Source of the DNA: Lachnospiraceae bacterium
Lineage (GTDB): Bacteria; Bacillota; Clostridia; Lachnospirales; Lachnospiraceae
DNA length: 64,000 nt
NCBI GenBank assembly: GCA_017399685.1
Contig: JAFQBM010000040.1
Span: 186,001 to 250,000, forward strand
Reading direction: 5' to 3'
Shown: one piece after another, positions 49,736 through 58,076 of the stretch
Layout: each line of letters begins with the position of its first letter
Position numbering within the stretch: the first letter of the stretch is position 1
The notes under the pieces: model-generated
Database searches by the model: none
What the model was told of the DNA's origin: nothing
The model's input: only the letters and a program-made list of their open reading frames with translations
Position numbers and translations under genes: made by a program

Positions 49736-50656
49736 TTGGTTAAGTTATTTACACATACAGATTTAGATGGCGTAGGTTGTGCGATTTTGGCAAAGTTGGC
49801 ATTTGGTAATGAAGTAGATATTGAATATTGCGATTATGACAATATCAATGAAAATGTAATGAATTATCTCAACAGTAATGATGATAGTCTTTCATACATC
49901 TACATTACAGATATTCGTGTCAACGAAGATGTAGCAAAGTTATTAGATGAAAGAGGTGATGTTGTTCTATTAGACCATCATCCGACAGCTTTAGAATTAA
50001 ACAAATATCCTTGGTGTAAGGTTAGAGTAGAGGAGTTAAACGGTATCAAAACTTCTGGCACAAGGATGTTTTATCATTGGCTATGTATAAATGGATGTCT
50101 TAATGAAGAGTTAGAAAATAACGAAGCATTGAGAAGATTTACAGAATTAGTAAGAGATTATGATACATGGAGATGGTCAGAACTTGGAGAAGAAGGTATT
50201 ATCTGCAAACAAGTAAACGATTTACTCTATTTATATGGCAGAGATAAATTCATTACTTGGTGTATCTCACAAATTCATGACAATGTATTTCCAAGATTAT
50301 ACGCTTCAGATAAATTGATTTTGAGTATTAAACAGAAAGAAATTGATGATTATGTAGAACAAAAGAATGAACAAATAATTTTTACAGAACTATGTGGTAG
50401 AGAATGTGGTTATGTTTTTGCAGAAAAATATGTTAGCGAACTTGGCAACAGATTGTGCAAACTTCACCCTGAAATTGACTTTATTGTGATGATTGATATG
50501 GGTAATAAGACAGTATCGTATAGAGCAGTAAAAGAAGATATTGATTTAGGTAAAGATGTGGCACAGTTATTTGGTGGAGGTGGTCATCCAAAGGCTGCTG
50601 GTTCAGAATTTTCGGAAAATGTACAGTTTAAAGTATTTGAAAAAATATTTGGATAA
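49736..50656 (+). CDS. DHH-family phosphoesterase (306 aa)
   Basis: DHH motifs: FTHTDLDGVG (D9, D11), ITDIRV (D59), LLDHHPT (D80-H81-H82), and a C-terminal DHHA1 signature FGGGGHPKAAG. The family includes nanoRNases, c-di-AMP/pAp phosphodiesterases and RecJ-type exonucleases. Size fits NrnA-like or oligonucleotide-degrading enzymes. TTG start. In this context it may clear short RNA or cyclic-oligonucleotide signals; not proven. Confidence 0.85.
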   Translation: MVKLFTHTDLDGVGCAILAKLAFGNEVDIEYCDYDNINENVMNYLNSNDDSLSYIYITDIRVNEDVAKLLDERGDVVLLDHHPTALELNKYPWCKVRVEELNGIKTSGTRMFYHWLCINGCLNEELENNEALRRFTELVRDYDTWRWSELGEEGIICKQVNDLLYLYGRDKFITWCISQIHDNVFPRLYASDKLILSIKQKEIDDYVEQKNEQIIFTELCGRECGYVFAEKYVSELGNRLCKLHPEIDFIVMIDMGNKTVSYRAVKEDIDLGKDVAQLFGGGGHPKAAGSEFSENVQFKVFEKIFG

Positions 50657-50663
50657 AACAAAC

Positions 50664-50706
50664 ACTATATGTTGTGTTTGTGTAACAAATAAGCACAACA
50701 TATAGT
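50664..50706. terminator. Perfect 13-bp inverted repeat after the DHH gene
   Basis: ACTATATGTTGTG (50664-50676) pairs with CACAACATATAGT (50694-50706), 17-base loop. Like the one at 26413 it lacks a long T run but separates two gene groups. Possible terminator or RNA-processing hairpin. Confidence 0.5.
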
Positions 50707-50759
50707 TCTAAAATCTCTTTGAAACTGGGGTTTTATTGGCAAAATATAAGAGGTGTTTG

Positions 50760-51110
50760 ATGAGAGAAATTATCATAGATACTGATGCTTATTATAATTT
50801 TTCGAGTGGTAGAAATTGCCCAATTATTATTTATGAGTATTTAGGAAATGGTGAAATTAAAAAGTTACATGGCGGTTACATTGATAGCTGCATTGGTTAT
50901 TTGGAAGAGATAAAAGATGAAACTTCAATTATTTGGACAGATTATAATGAACCTGCTGCTAATCGACTGAAAGTGTATCTAAGAGAAAAGAATATTGATA
51001 CAATTACAAATCGTGAAGCATACAACTTTATTAAAAGAAGTGGTTTTAGACAAAGATTTATTTCTTATTGGATGATAACAAAACCAGAAAGATATGAGAG
51101 ATTGAGATGA
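50760..51110 (+). CDS. Hypothetical protein (116 aa)
   Basis: Not recognised. ATG 50760 behind AGAGGTGTTTG. Begins REIIIDTDAYYNFSSGRNCPIIIYEYLG, a possible RNase-H-like or small alpha/beta fold. C-terminus basic. A TTTTATTGGCAAAAT element precedes it. Overlaps the next gene by four bases. Confidence 0.6.
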   Translation: MREIIIDTDAYYNFSSGRNCPIIIYEYLGNGEIKKLHGGYIDSCIGYLEEIKDETSIIWTDYNEPAANRLKVYLREKNIDTITNREAYNFIKRSGFRQRFISYWMITKPERYERLR

Positions 51111-51373
51111 TGAAATTAGTTCAACAAAAAGAGAAGTTCTATGTAGTGTGCCATACAAGCGATTGCGGATATGAGAGCGAAGATACATATGTATTCCCAT
51201 CAATGGAAGAGGTGGAGAAATTCCTTGGTATGAGGAATGATTATGAGAATCATATTTATTATGAAGGAGAAGATATTTATGGTGAGAAACATTCCATTGG
51301 TTACAGTGAGTTTGTAGATGTCATCTATTCAAGAACAGATTATGAGATTGATTGGAGTGAAGACAATGAGTAA
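51107..51373 (+). CDS. Small hypothetical protein (88 aa)
   Basis: Not recognised. Starts at ATGATG within the previous stop. Acidic, aromatic (YYEGEDIYGEKHSIGYSEF). Overlaps the first DUF551 gene by eight bases. Confidence 0.6.
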   Translation: MMKLVQQKEKFYVVCHTSDCGYESEDTYVFPSMEEVEKFLGMRNDYENHIYYEGEDIYGEKHSIGYSEFVDVIYSRTDYEIDWSEDNE

Positions 51374-51626
51374 TAATTGGATTTCTTGTAAAGACCAAAT
51401 GCCATTAACTATTCGATGTATTGACCAAGAAACAGGATATTATTATATGTCAGAGCAAGTGTTATGTTGTGCTTATAATAGGGAAATCTATGAGTATGAA
51501 ATATGGCTTGATTACACCATAGATGGTGAGTGGCAAACACATGAATATGACGAAAACGAAGAATTATTTTGGATGCCATTACCCTTACCACCAAAGAAAG
51601 GAGAAGATATTTTATGCGACCAATAG
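51366..51626 (+). CDS. DUF551 protein 1 (86 aa)
   Basis: DUF551 signature: begins NNWISCKDQMP and ends with LFWMPLPLPP. These small phage domains (W-I-x-C/V ... WMPLP) have unknown function. ATG 51366 overlaps the upstream gene. First of three neighbouring copies. Confidence 0.8.
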   Translation: MSNNWISCKDQMPLTIRCIDQETGYYYMSEQVLCCAYNREIYEYEIWLDYTIDGEWQTHEYDENEELFWMPLPLPPKKGEDILCDQ

Positions 51627-51931
51627 ATGCAGATAAACTGAAATATGAATTACTTACAGACAATTATGATGCAAAAATGACACCACAAGAGGTTGCAGAT
51701 TGTATTGATTATCAGCCAACATTATCTAATGAATGGATACCATGTAGTGAACGATTTCCTGATAAAGCAGGTGAGTATTTAGTTACATACCATCCGTGTA
51801 TTTGGGATAGAGTTGACGATGAAATAAAGGTTGGTCTTGATAGTTTTAGAGGAAAAACAACTTGGGCAAAGAGAAAATATCAAAGAGTAATTGCTTGGAT
51901 GCCTTTGCCAGAAGGTCATAAGGAGAAGTAA
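51614..51931 (+). CDS. DUF551 protein 2 with N-terminal extension (105 aa)
   Basis: Residues 1-38 are an IDADKLKYELL-type module often found before DUF551 in phage proteins; then EWIPCSERFPDKAGEYLVTY and IAWMPLPEG. ATG 51614 behind GGAGAAGATATTTT, overlapping copy 1. Confidence 0.8.
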   Translation: MRPIDADKLKYELLTDNYDAKMTPQEVADCIDYQPTLSNEWIPCSERFPDKAGEYLVTYHPCIWDRVDDEIKVGLDSFRGKTTWAKRKYQRVIAWMPLPEGHKEK

Positions 51932-51934
51932 ATT

Positions 51935-52144
51935 ATGAGTGAAAATAATTGGATATCTTGCAAAGATAAACTTCCAAATGAAGAAGAATTGGTTCTTTTA
52001 CAGACAAAAAGAGATGGAAGAATGTATGTTGGGTATCATAGAAGAGGTACGAAATGGTTTTGTGTAACTGCAAGAAATAGTACAGTGACAGGAATGATTC
52101 CTATTGCATGGCAACCATTGCCCGAAAAATATATAGGTGAATAG
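51935..52144 (+). CDS. DUF551 protein 3 (69 aa)
   Basis: ENNWISCKDKLPNEEELVLLQ and IAWQPLPEKY: a compact DUF551 domain. AAGGAGAAG site, three bases after copy 2. Confidence 0.75.
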   Translation: MSENNWISCKDKLPNEEELVLLQTKRDGRMYVGYHRRGTKWFCVTARNSTVTGMIPIAWQPLPEKYIGE

Positions 52145-52147
52145 TAT

Positions 52148-52501
52148 ATGGAAGTATATGTAGAATTTAAACCTTGTTATAAAACAGCCAGAATTAATGG
52201 AAGTCCAGTACTCCCCGAAAATGATTTTTGGAGTTACAGAGAACATATTATTGATGGTGAATGTAGGGATAAAAGATGGCACATAACAAAAGATTGCAAG
52301 TATATTTATGGATTTTATAATGGATATCCTACATTTCTGAGAATAACAAATATTAGTTCTAAACCAATTTTATATAACTTTGAAAGAAAAAACAAGGTTG
52401 AAGAATGGTTTGAATTGACAAGACAAATCAACTTTCTAAAAAGTAAAAGAAGAAGATTATTAGAGAGTAGTAAAAGGAGTGATACTAATAGAATTAATTA
52501 A
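52148..52501 (+). CDS. Hypothetical protein (117 aa)
   Basis: Not recognised. Begins EVYVEFKPCYKTARINGSPVLPEND. Basic C-terminal helix (NFLKSKRRRLLESSKRSD). Weak ribosome binding site (GGTGAATAGT). Overlaps the next gene by 14 bases. Confidence 0.6.
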   Translation: MEVYVEFKPCYKTARINGSPVLPENDFWSYREHIIDGECRDKRWHITKDCKYIYGFYNGYPTFLRITNISSKPILYNFERKNKVEEWFELTRQINFLKSKRRRLLESSKRSDTNRIN

Positions 52502-53399
52502 AGCACTGCAAGAACAAATGCGTTTTTGTGAAAGAGAACATAATTATAAATGTGGTGTTTATATCACTACAGAAGTCAATAAGGATATTGCAATGAAAGT
52601 TCTTAACAATTTATTTCCAGTCGTAGGTAGAGAAGTAGAAATAAGAAATAATAATTGCGAGTCGTTTGTTAGATATCCTAATGGCAATATAATTAGAATT
52701 GTACGAGCTAATAGTGGTGTGAGAGGACAGAGATTTAATGGAGTTATTATAGACTCAAATGTTTCTCAAGAGTGTATCAACACGATTATTTTACCTTGCT
52801 TAATGCCACTAAAGTTAGAAGACGGCACATATAGCAAATATGATAATCCAAGACTTAGAGAGTATTATTGCTATATCAGTAGAGAAGATGTAATTGAATC
52901 TGAGAAGTACAAACAGTTAGTTTATGTTTCGTCTTCTGATTGGAGATTCGCACCAACGGATAATGAGGTGAAAAGAATGTTACAGGAACAGAAAATGATG
53001 TTGTTTACAATAGACAAAAATAGAAATGGATGTAGAAAGGAAAAATTTATGATGTATTTTGATGAGAACACACACGAAGTAATGACTTATGACGCACCAG
53101 TTGTAACTAAAGAAGTGAATAATGATAAGGTAATGCTTTATGAAGCATGGGGAATTCCAAAGGATATGATTACATACGAGACAGAGTTTGTTAATAAGAC
53201 TAAGCAGACCTATCTCAATATTAAGGGTGAATTCAAGAATGAAATGATTGGCTTCGAGAATGATATTAATGTTCATCTTAGAGTTGACACAGATATTTAC
53301 GATGGCTACGAAGTGTATATTGAAGATGGTTTAATTACTGTTGTATTGCACGAAATCAAGAATGAAGCACCTGTTTTCAGGGATTATAGAGCAGTTTAA
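52488..53399 (+). CDS. Hypothetical terminase-core-like protein, apparent ATA start (303 aa)
   Basis: No P-loop, but IIRIVRANSGVRGQRFNGVIIDSNVS resembles the strand-loop and Walker-B region of large-terminase ATPases; the C-terminal part (DVIESEKYKQLVYVSSSDWRF) is unassigned. AAAAGGAG is directly followed by GTG (52479), too close to use; ATA 52488 lies at eight-base spacing and begins IELIKALQEQ. A second weakly similar protein is at 18866. Function unknown. Confidence 0.55.
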   Translation: MELIKALQEQMRFCEREHNYKCGVYITTEVNKDIAMKVLNNLFPVVGREVEIRNNNCESFVRYPNGNIIRIVRANSGVRGQRFNGVIIDSNVSQECINTIILPCLMPLKLEDGTYSKYDNPRLREYYCYISREDVIESEKYKQLVYVSSSDWRFAPTDNEVKRMLQEQKMMLFTIDKNRNGCRKEKFMMYFDENTHEVMTYDAPVVTKEVNNDKVMLYEAWGIPKDMITYETEFVNKTKQTYLNIKGEFKNEMIGFENDINVHLRVDTDIYDGYEVYIEDGLITVVLHEIKNEAPVFRDYRAV

Positions 53400-53455
53400 G
53401 GTGTGATTTTATCCTTAGAATTTCGGTTTCAAGACTGTTTTGAAAGGAGAAATAT

Positions 53456-53971
53456 ATGTCAGAGACATTATATGTAGTAACAGCAGGTTGTTATTCAGAC
53501 TATCATATTGAAGCAATTTTCAAAGATAAATCTAAGGCAGAGTTTTATTGTACTTGTCACGAAGATTGTTATATCGAAGATTGGACTTTAGATGATGATA
53601 GAGTGTTTACACCTTTTGAATCTGTAATTATCAATTTCGATATTTACAAGGATAAAAATAGAGAAGATAGAGTTAGTTTCAGATTTAGACATTTAGCAAA
53701 AGAAGACGCTAAGTGGTATATGGAAAACAGAGAATCAGTAAGCGTATATGATAGTTGGATAAGCATCTGTTTGTGGCGAAGACTTCCAAATAATTATGAT
53801 GAAGAAAAGATTAAACAGAAATACACCAAAGTATATCAGGATTTAAGAGGAGAAATCCTTTATTTGGTATCTGAATCTGATTGTAGCACTTATGAGAAGA
53901 GGGAAATCGTTGATGAGAATTTACAAAAGTATCTTGAAGGACGATTTGGAATTGAAAATGTAGAAGAATAA
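53456..53971 (+). CDS. Hypothetical protein (171 aa)
   Basis: Not recognised. AAAGGAG site after a GGTTTCAAGA element. Begins SETLYVVTAGCYSDYHIEAIF; such YxVxxGxYSDY starts recur in small phage proteins. The rest is acidic, alpha/beta, with a helical C-terminus. Confidence 0.65.
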   Translation: MSETLYVVTAGCYSDYHIEAIFKDKSKAEFYCTCHEDCYIEDWTLDDDRVFTPFESVIINFDIYKDKNREDRVSFRFRHLAKEDAKWYMENRESVSVYDSWISICLWRRLPNNYDEEKIKQKYTKVYQDLRGEILYLVSESDCSTYEKREIVDENLQKYLEGRFGIENVEE

Positions 53972-54106
53972 AGAATTCCGAAAGGTAAAACAATCGGATA
54001 GAGGTCACAGGTTCATGACCATTACACACTATTTTAGTCTGTATAAAGGTGAATTTTCACCATGAATTAAATCATTCATTGTGAGATTGGAAAGGAGAAG
54101 ATAATA
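53972..54106 (+). other. Intergenic region with two hairpins
   Basis: GGTCA...TGACC near 54003-54020 and GGTGAATTTTCACC near 54048-54061 are small stem-loops, the second with A/T-rich surroundings. They may end the upstream transcript. No gene seen. Confidence 0.4.
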
Positions 54107-54424
54107 ATGTATATACCTGCAATTGGAGATGTAGTCAAGGATAACGGATATTCAGTAGTTGTAGTAGATATGAAGAACTATGAGAATATTGGAAGTTGCT
54201 CATATGATAGAAAGTACCTACTTTGTGATTTAGAATATCTTGAACAGAATCAAGGTATCATTACAATGTCAGATTTAGAACGACATGGAAGATGGGTTAC
54301 TATTCGTGGTACTGAATTCCCTTGTATTGAAAAAGTAACTGATGTTGCACCATTTTCTAGTGAGAATGTTGAGTGCAAAATGATTAGACAGAAAACTGCA
54401 AAGACAGTGACGGTTTGGGAATAG
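54107..54424 (+). CDS. Hypothetical protein (105 aa)
   Basis: Not recognised. AAAGGAG site. Begins YIPAIGDVVKDNGYSVVVVDMK, a small beta-barrel-like domain. No motif. Confidence 0.6.
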   Translation: MYIPAIGDVVKDNGYSVVVVDMKNYENIGSCSYDRKYLLCDLEYLEQNQGIITMSDLERHGRWVTIRGTEFPCIEKVTDVAPFSSENVECKMIRQKTAKTVTVWE

Positions 54425-54466
54425 TCAATAAAAGCACGATTCTAAGGATAAAAGTGAGGTGAGAAA

Positions 54467-54952
54467 ATGCTAATTCCTGCGATTATAAAGAAGAATGAGA
54501 TATTGGAAGCATTCAAAAGATATTACTATTCAGATGACATGATGTATGAAACTGGTGGGTTAGGTAACTGGCTTCCAAACATTCAAGAAGAAACAGAAGA
54601 CGGAAGATATCAATATGCTATTGTAGACTCGAATGATAAATTACTTGGATATTTTGATTATCATGTTGATTGGTATACTTCTTGTGCTCACAGATTTGGA
54701 TTAATTTCTTTCGATAGAGGTAATCCAATTATAGGTAAAGATTTATTTAATGAAATGAATAAACTGATTTGTGATTACAAACTACACAGAATCGAATGGA
54801 GAATGATAGGAGGTAATCCAGTAGAAAGAAGTTATGATAGATTCTGTAACAAGTTTGGTGGAACAAAACATGTTCTAAAAGATGTCGTTAAAGATAGGTA
54901 TGGCAAATATCATGATGATATTATCTACGAGATTATCAATAAACAGCAATAG
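54467..54952 (+). CDS. GNAT-like acetyltransferase-fold protein (161 aa)
   Basis: The order YAIVDSNDKLLGYFDYHVDW, FGLISFDRGNPIIGKDLFNEMNKL, HRIEWRMIGGNPVERSYDRFCNKFGG fits a GNAT domain (strands 3-4, the CoA-binding loop-helix region, then strand 5/helix 4). The pyrophosphate loop is not canonical, so activity is uncertain. GAGGTGAG site. Confidence 0.5.
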   Translation: MLIPAIIKKNEILEAFKRYYYSDDMMYETGGLGNWLPNIQEETEDGRYQYAIVDSNDKLLGYFDYHVDWYTSCAHRFGLISFDRGNPIIGKDLFNEMNKLICDYKLHRIEWRMIGGNPVERSYDRFCNKFGGTKHVLKDVVKDRYGKYHDDIIYEIINKQQ

Positions 54953-54992
54953 AAGATTCGTTCAATGGTGGTTTAGAAAGGAGAAATATAAA

Positions 54993-55394
54993 GTGAAAGT
55001 ATTTTTAGGTGGCACTTGTGCAGGTTGGAAATGGAGAGATGAATTACAGCCATTGCTCAAATGCGATTATTACAATCCGATTGTAAAAGATTGGAGTGAA
55101 GAAGACAGATTAAGAGAAGTACATGAAAGAGAAACTTCTGATTATGTTTTGTATGGTATTACAAATGGAATTAAGGGAGTTTATTCCATTGCGGAAGTTG
55201 TAGATGATTCTAATAAACGTCCAGAAAAGACTTTATTTCTTAATCTATATAAAGAAGATGAACGCAATTTTACAAAACAGATGAGTCATAGCCTTAAAGC
55301 TGTTGAAAATCTACTAAAATCAAATGGCGTAAAAGTATTTAGTGGGTTTGATGGAATCAAAGAAGTCGCAGAGTTCTTAAATAAGCAGTCTTAA
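54993..55394 (+). CDS. Nucleoside 2-deoxyribosyltransferase-like protein (133 aa)
   Basis: KVFLGGTCAGWKWRDELQPLL followed by YYNPIVKDW matches the nucleoside 2-deoxyribosyltransferase-like family, with the sugar-binding GG-x-C loop near the N-terminus. Relatives exchange or hydrolyse N-glycosidic bonds of nucleosides or nucleotides, and the same fold appears in NAD-cleaving and nucleotide-salvage proteins. GTG 54993 behind AAAGGAG. Substrate unknown. Confidence 0.7.
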   Translation: MKVFLGGTCAGWKWRDELQPLLKCDYYNPIVKDWSEEDRLREVHERETSDYVLYGITNGIKGVYSIAEVVDDSNKRPEKTLFLNLYKEDERNFTKQMSHSLKAVENLLKSNGVKVFSGFDGIKEVAEFLNKQS

Positions 55395-55442
55395 ATCATT
55401 GATTTAAAGAGAAAATTTTAAACAAAAGGAGAAGAAAAGATT

Positions 55443-55982
55443 ATGAACAAGTGGAAGTTACCATTAATTATTGGAATAGGTGTTATTGCAGTCATTCTAC
55501 TTTGTGTGTTTGGAGTACAAAGTACTCAGAATAAAGCAATCGCCTTAGAGGAACAGGTTAATACTGCACAGTCAGATATTAAGGTTCAGGAAAAGAGAAG
55601 AGTAGATTTAGTATATAACCTTGCAGATTGCGTAAAACAGTACGACAAGCACGAAGCTGATACACTTACTGCTATTGCAGAAGGTCGTGGCTCAACTGGT
55701 GATATTGAGAATGTTACAACAGCAATCACGGCAGTATCAGAAGCATATCCTGAGTTGAAATCAAATGAGAACTATAAACAGCTTATGAATGAGTTGGCTA
55801 TGACAGAGAATCTTATTGCAGAATATCGTATCAACTACAATAAGCAGATTAAGGAATACAACAGATATGTTCGTAAATTCCCTACAAGAATGTTCTTAAA
55901 TATGCTTGGATATGAGGTTATGGATTATCAGTATCTTGACTACAACGCTCCCGTTGACGCACCTCAAAATCTCTTCGACTAA
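55443..55982 (+). CDS. LemA-family membrane protein (179 aa)
   Basis: One N-terminal membrane helix (LPLIIGIGVIAVILLCVFG) and a helical outer domain with the family pattern QVNTAQSDIKVQEKRRVDLVYNL and FPTRMFLNMLGYE. LemA proteins are membrane-anchored helical proteins often next to metalloproteases or TPM-domain proteins. AAAGGAG site. Forms an operon with the next membrane protein. Confidence 0.85.
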   Translation: MNKWKLPLIIGIGVIAVILLCVFGVQSTQNKAIALEEQVNTAQSDIKVQEKRRVDLVYNLADCVKQYDKHEADTLTAIAEGRGSTGDIENVTTAITAVSEAYPELKSNENYKQLMNELAMTENLIAEYRINYNKQIKEYNRYVRKFPTRMFLNMLGYEVMDYQYLDYNAPVDAPQNLFD

Positions 55983-55994
55983 AGGAGAATACAT

Positions 55995-56765
55995 ATGAGC
56001 AGATACAGTTATAGGAGAAAAGGATTTGACTTTGGTGATTTTGAGATTACACCAAGAGAAATTATAGCAAGTATTTCTATTATAGCTGTGATGATTCTAA
56101 TTGGTGTTCTGATTTCTGGCAAAATTTCAGAACATCAGATGGACAGAAATGAAATTTACAACAAGGCAGTTAAGATAGAAAGCACAGATTTATTCCAATA
56201 TGGCATGGATACTAATGTAGGTAATGCTTTTGTATATGGAGATTTAAAGGCAGTTGATACAGTTACTTATCCTGAAATAGAAGGGGAATATATGTATGTA
56301 AAGAAAATCAAAGAGAAATATACAATGCATACAAGAACAGTAACAAAGTATAGGACTGTTAATGGTAAAAGACAATCATATACAACAACTGAAACATATT
56401 GGACATGGGATAGAGTTGGTAGTGAAGATAAGAAGTGTAATGAAGTAACATTTTGTGGAATCACATTTAATGTAAGCAAATTTGATATACCAAGTTCTCA
56501 TCATATTGATACAATCAAAGAGTCGAGTCATATCAGATATAAATATTATGGTGTAGGAGCTGAATTTACAGGAACAATTTTCACTGATTTAAGAGATAAA
56601 ACAATCTCTGATAACACCAACTTTTATAATGGTATGAATATAGAAGAAACAGTTGAATATTTAGAATCAGGTGGTGGTGAAATCATCTTTTGGATATTTT
56701 GGATTCTGCTAACTGGTGGATGTGTATTTGGTTTCTTTTATATAGATAACAAATGGTTAGAGTAA
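55995..56765 (+). CDS. Membrane protein with two helices, LemA partner (256 aa)
   Basis: Membrane segments near residues 25-45 (IIASISIIAVMILIGVLISG) and 232-252 (IIFWIFWILLTGGCVFGFF) flank an extracytoplasmic, Tyr/Thr-rich domain (RTVTKYRTVNGKRQSYTTT). Topology resembles TMEM43-type proteins but sequence evidence is weak. Operon with LemA suggests an envelope complex. Confidence 0.65.
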   Translation: MSRYSYRRKGFDFGDFEITPREIIASISIIAVMILIGVLISGKISEHQMDRNEIYNKAVKIESTDLFQYGMDTNVGNAFVYGDLKAVDTVTYPEIEGEYMYVKKIKEKYTMHTRTVTKYRTVNGKRQSYTTTETYWTWDRVGSEDKKCNEVTFCGITFNVSKFDIPSSHHIDTIKESSHIRYKYYGVGAEFTGTIFTDLRDKTISDNTNFYNGMNIEETVEYLESGGGEIIFWIFWILLTGGCVFGFFYIDNKWLE

Positions 56766-56782
56766 GAAAGGAGAAGAAAATA

Positions 56783-57367
56783 ATGCAAACAAAAATATTT
56801 GGTAAGAAAATTCATAATCATTACATTATCAAAAACAATCAGAAAGAAATTCATGACGAAGCAAATTATTGTAGCAAGTGGGTATTCACTGCAAAACCTA
56901 CTATTAAAAAGGAAGTAGAAATTGTATATTGGTCAGAATTGTTAAGTTTTGAAGGAGAACCAAGATATAATAAGAGAACTAATTCAAAGACTAAAAGTTC
57001 AAATCTATTTGATTTATCTAATTTTGCTTTTAACTCAAAGAAGATTAATTTATCAGTAGATGAAGAAGTATGTATTGACGAGGAAATTTTTAGAGCAGAC
57101 CTTAATGAGTTGCATCTTCATACAGACAAGATTGTAGAAGAGAATGACGGTGATAGAGATTATCAGATGAACAATTATGAAATGCTTGTTGAGGATTTCA
57201 ATGAACAGATGATTCTTTCTAATGATAAGTTAAATACTTATTGTAAATTACATAATTTAACACCACGTTGCACAGATTGTATTGAGTTATTCAAGGTAGT
57301 ATTTCCTGATGAAGAATATGTAATTGAAGATGGTGTTATGAAAATAAAAGAGAGAGAGAAGGACTAA
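56783..57367 (+). CDS. Hypothetical protein (194 aa)
   Basis: Not recognised. ATG 56783 behind GAAAGGAGAAG. Acidic, with TPRCTDCIELFKVVF near the C-terminus. In the 3' end another frame stays open to 57439 (LTFGSHGIYITPN ...), but it has no clear start. Confidence 0.65.
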   Translation: MQTKIFGKKIHNHYIIKNNQKEIHDEANYCSKWVFTAKPTIKKEVEIVYWSELLSFEGEPRYNKRTNSKTKSSNLFDLSNFAFNSKKINLSVDEEVCIDEEIFRADLNELHLHTDKIVEENDGDRDYQMNNYEMLVEDFNEQMILSNDKLNTYCKLHNLTPRCTDCIELFKVVFPDEEYVIEDGVMKIKEREKD

Positions 57368-57476
57368 CTTTTGGTTCTCATGGAATATATATAACACCTA
57401 ATTGTTTTGAAAAAGATATAACACCTGGTACTATACCATTTTAATTCAATAAAAAATAAGAAAGGATATAGTAAAA

Positions 57477-57737
57477 ATGAAGAAAAAAGTATTAGTAGCA
57501 ATTTTAGCAACAACAATAATTGTTGGTGGTCTAACTGCTTGTGGTAACAAAGATATGTTTGACACAAACTACACTTACGACAGAGCAATTATTGCTTTAC
57601 CAAATGGAGAAGTAATTGAAGTAGAGATTGATAAGTGGACAGATTACGAAGATGGTGACCAGTTACAAATTATTGCAAAAGATGGCACTGTGTATCTGAC
57701 AAGCACTTTAAATTGTATCTTGATTAACGATAAGTAA
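57477..57737 (+). CDS. Predicted lipoprotein (86 aa)
   Basis: Signal peptide KKKVLVAILATTIIVGGLTAC with lipobox LTAC, then a small beta domain (RAIIALPNGEVIEVEIDKWTDY) of the kind that ends DGDQLQIIAKDG. Extracytoplasmic. AAAGGA site. Second lipoprotein of the window; with LemA and its partner it forms an envelope-directed group. Confidence 0.8.
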   Translation: MKKKVLVAILATTIIVGGLTACGNKDMFDTNYTYDRAIIALPNGEVIEVEIDKWTDYEDGDQLQIIAKDGTVYLTSTLNCILINDK

Positions 57738-57752
57738 AGGAGAAAAAGAATT

Positions 57753-58076
57753 ATGGAACAGATTTTAAAACTTTTAATGGAGAACCCAGACATGTTAATG
57801 CCAGTAATTAAGGAGTATATCAATAAGTACAAGCCTATTGTATACGAATTAGCACAGGAAGTAGTAGAAATTTGTAAAGATTATTCTAACAACACAGAAT
57901 ACCCAGCAGTTGTAGCAAAGACAAAAAAGAATATGTATGATGCATATATTTCCATTGGTTTTACAGAAGACCAAGCATTAGCACTTATGATTAATGACAA
58001 TATCCAGCTCATGAAGAATGTAAAGCAAATTTCATCTTCTTCCAATAAGAGTAATAGTACAAAAAGTAAGTCTTAA
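57753..58076 (+). CDS. Hypothetical phage protein (107 aa)
   Basis: Helical N-terminus (EYINKYKPIVYELAQEVVEICKDY), a central KNMYDAYISIGFTEDQALALMI segment that recurs in phage and mobile-element proteins, and a Ser/Lys-rich tail. AAAGGAG site. Function unknown. Confidence 0.7.
   Translation: MEQILKLLMENPDMLMPVIKEYINKYKPIVYELAQEVVEICKDYSNNTEYPAVVAKTKKNMYDAYISIGFTEDQALALMINDNIQLMKNVKQISSSSNKSNSTKSKS

Noticed and set aside
57368-57439. Open frame reading LTFGSHGIYITPN ... after the gene ending at 57367
   Set aside because: The sequence looks protein-like but no start codon or ribosome binding site fits and an in-frame stop lies close upstream; not listed as a gene.
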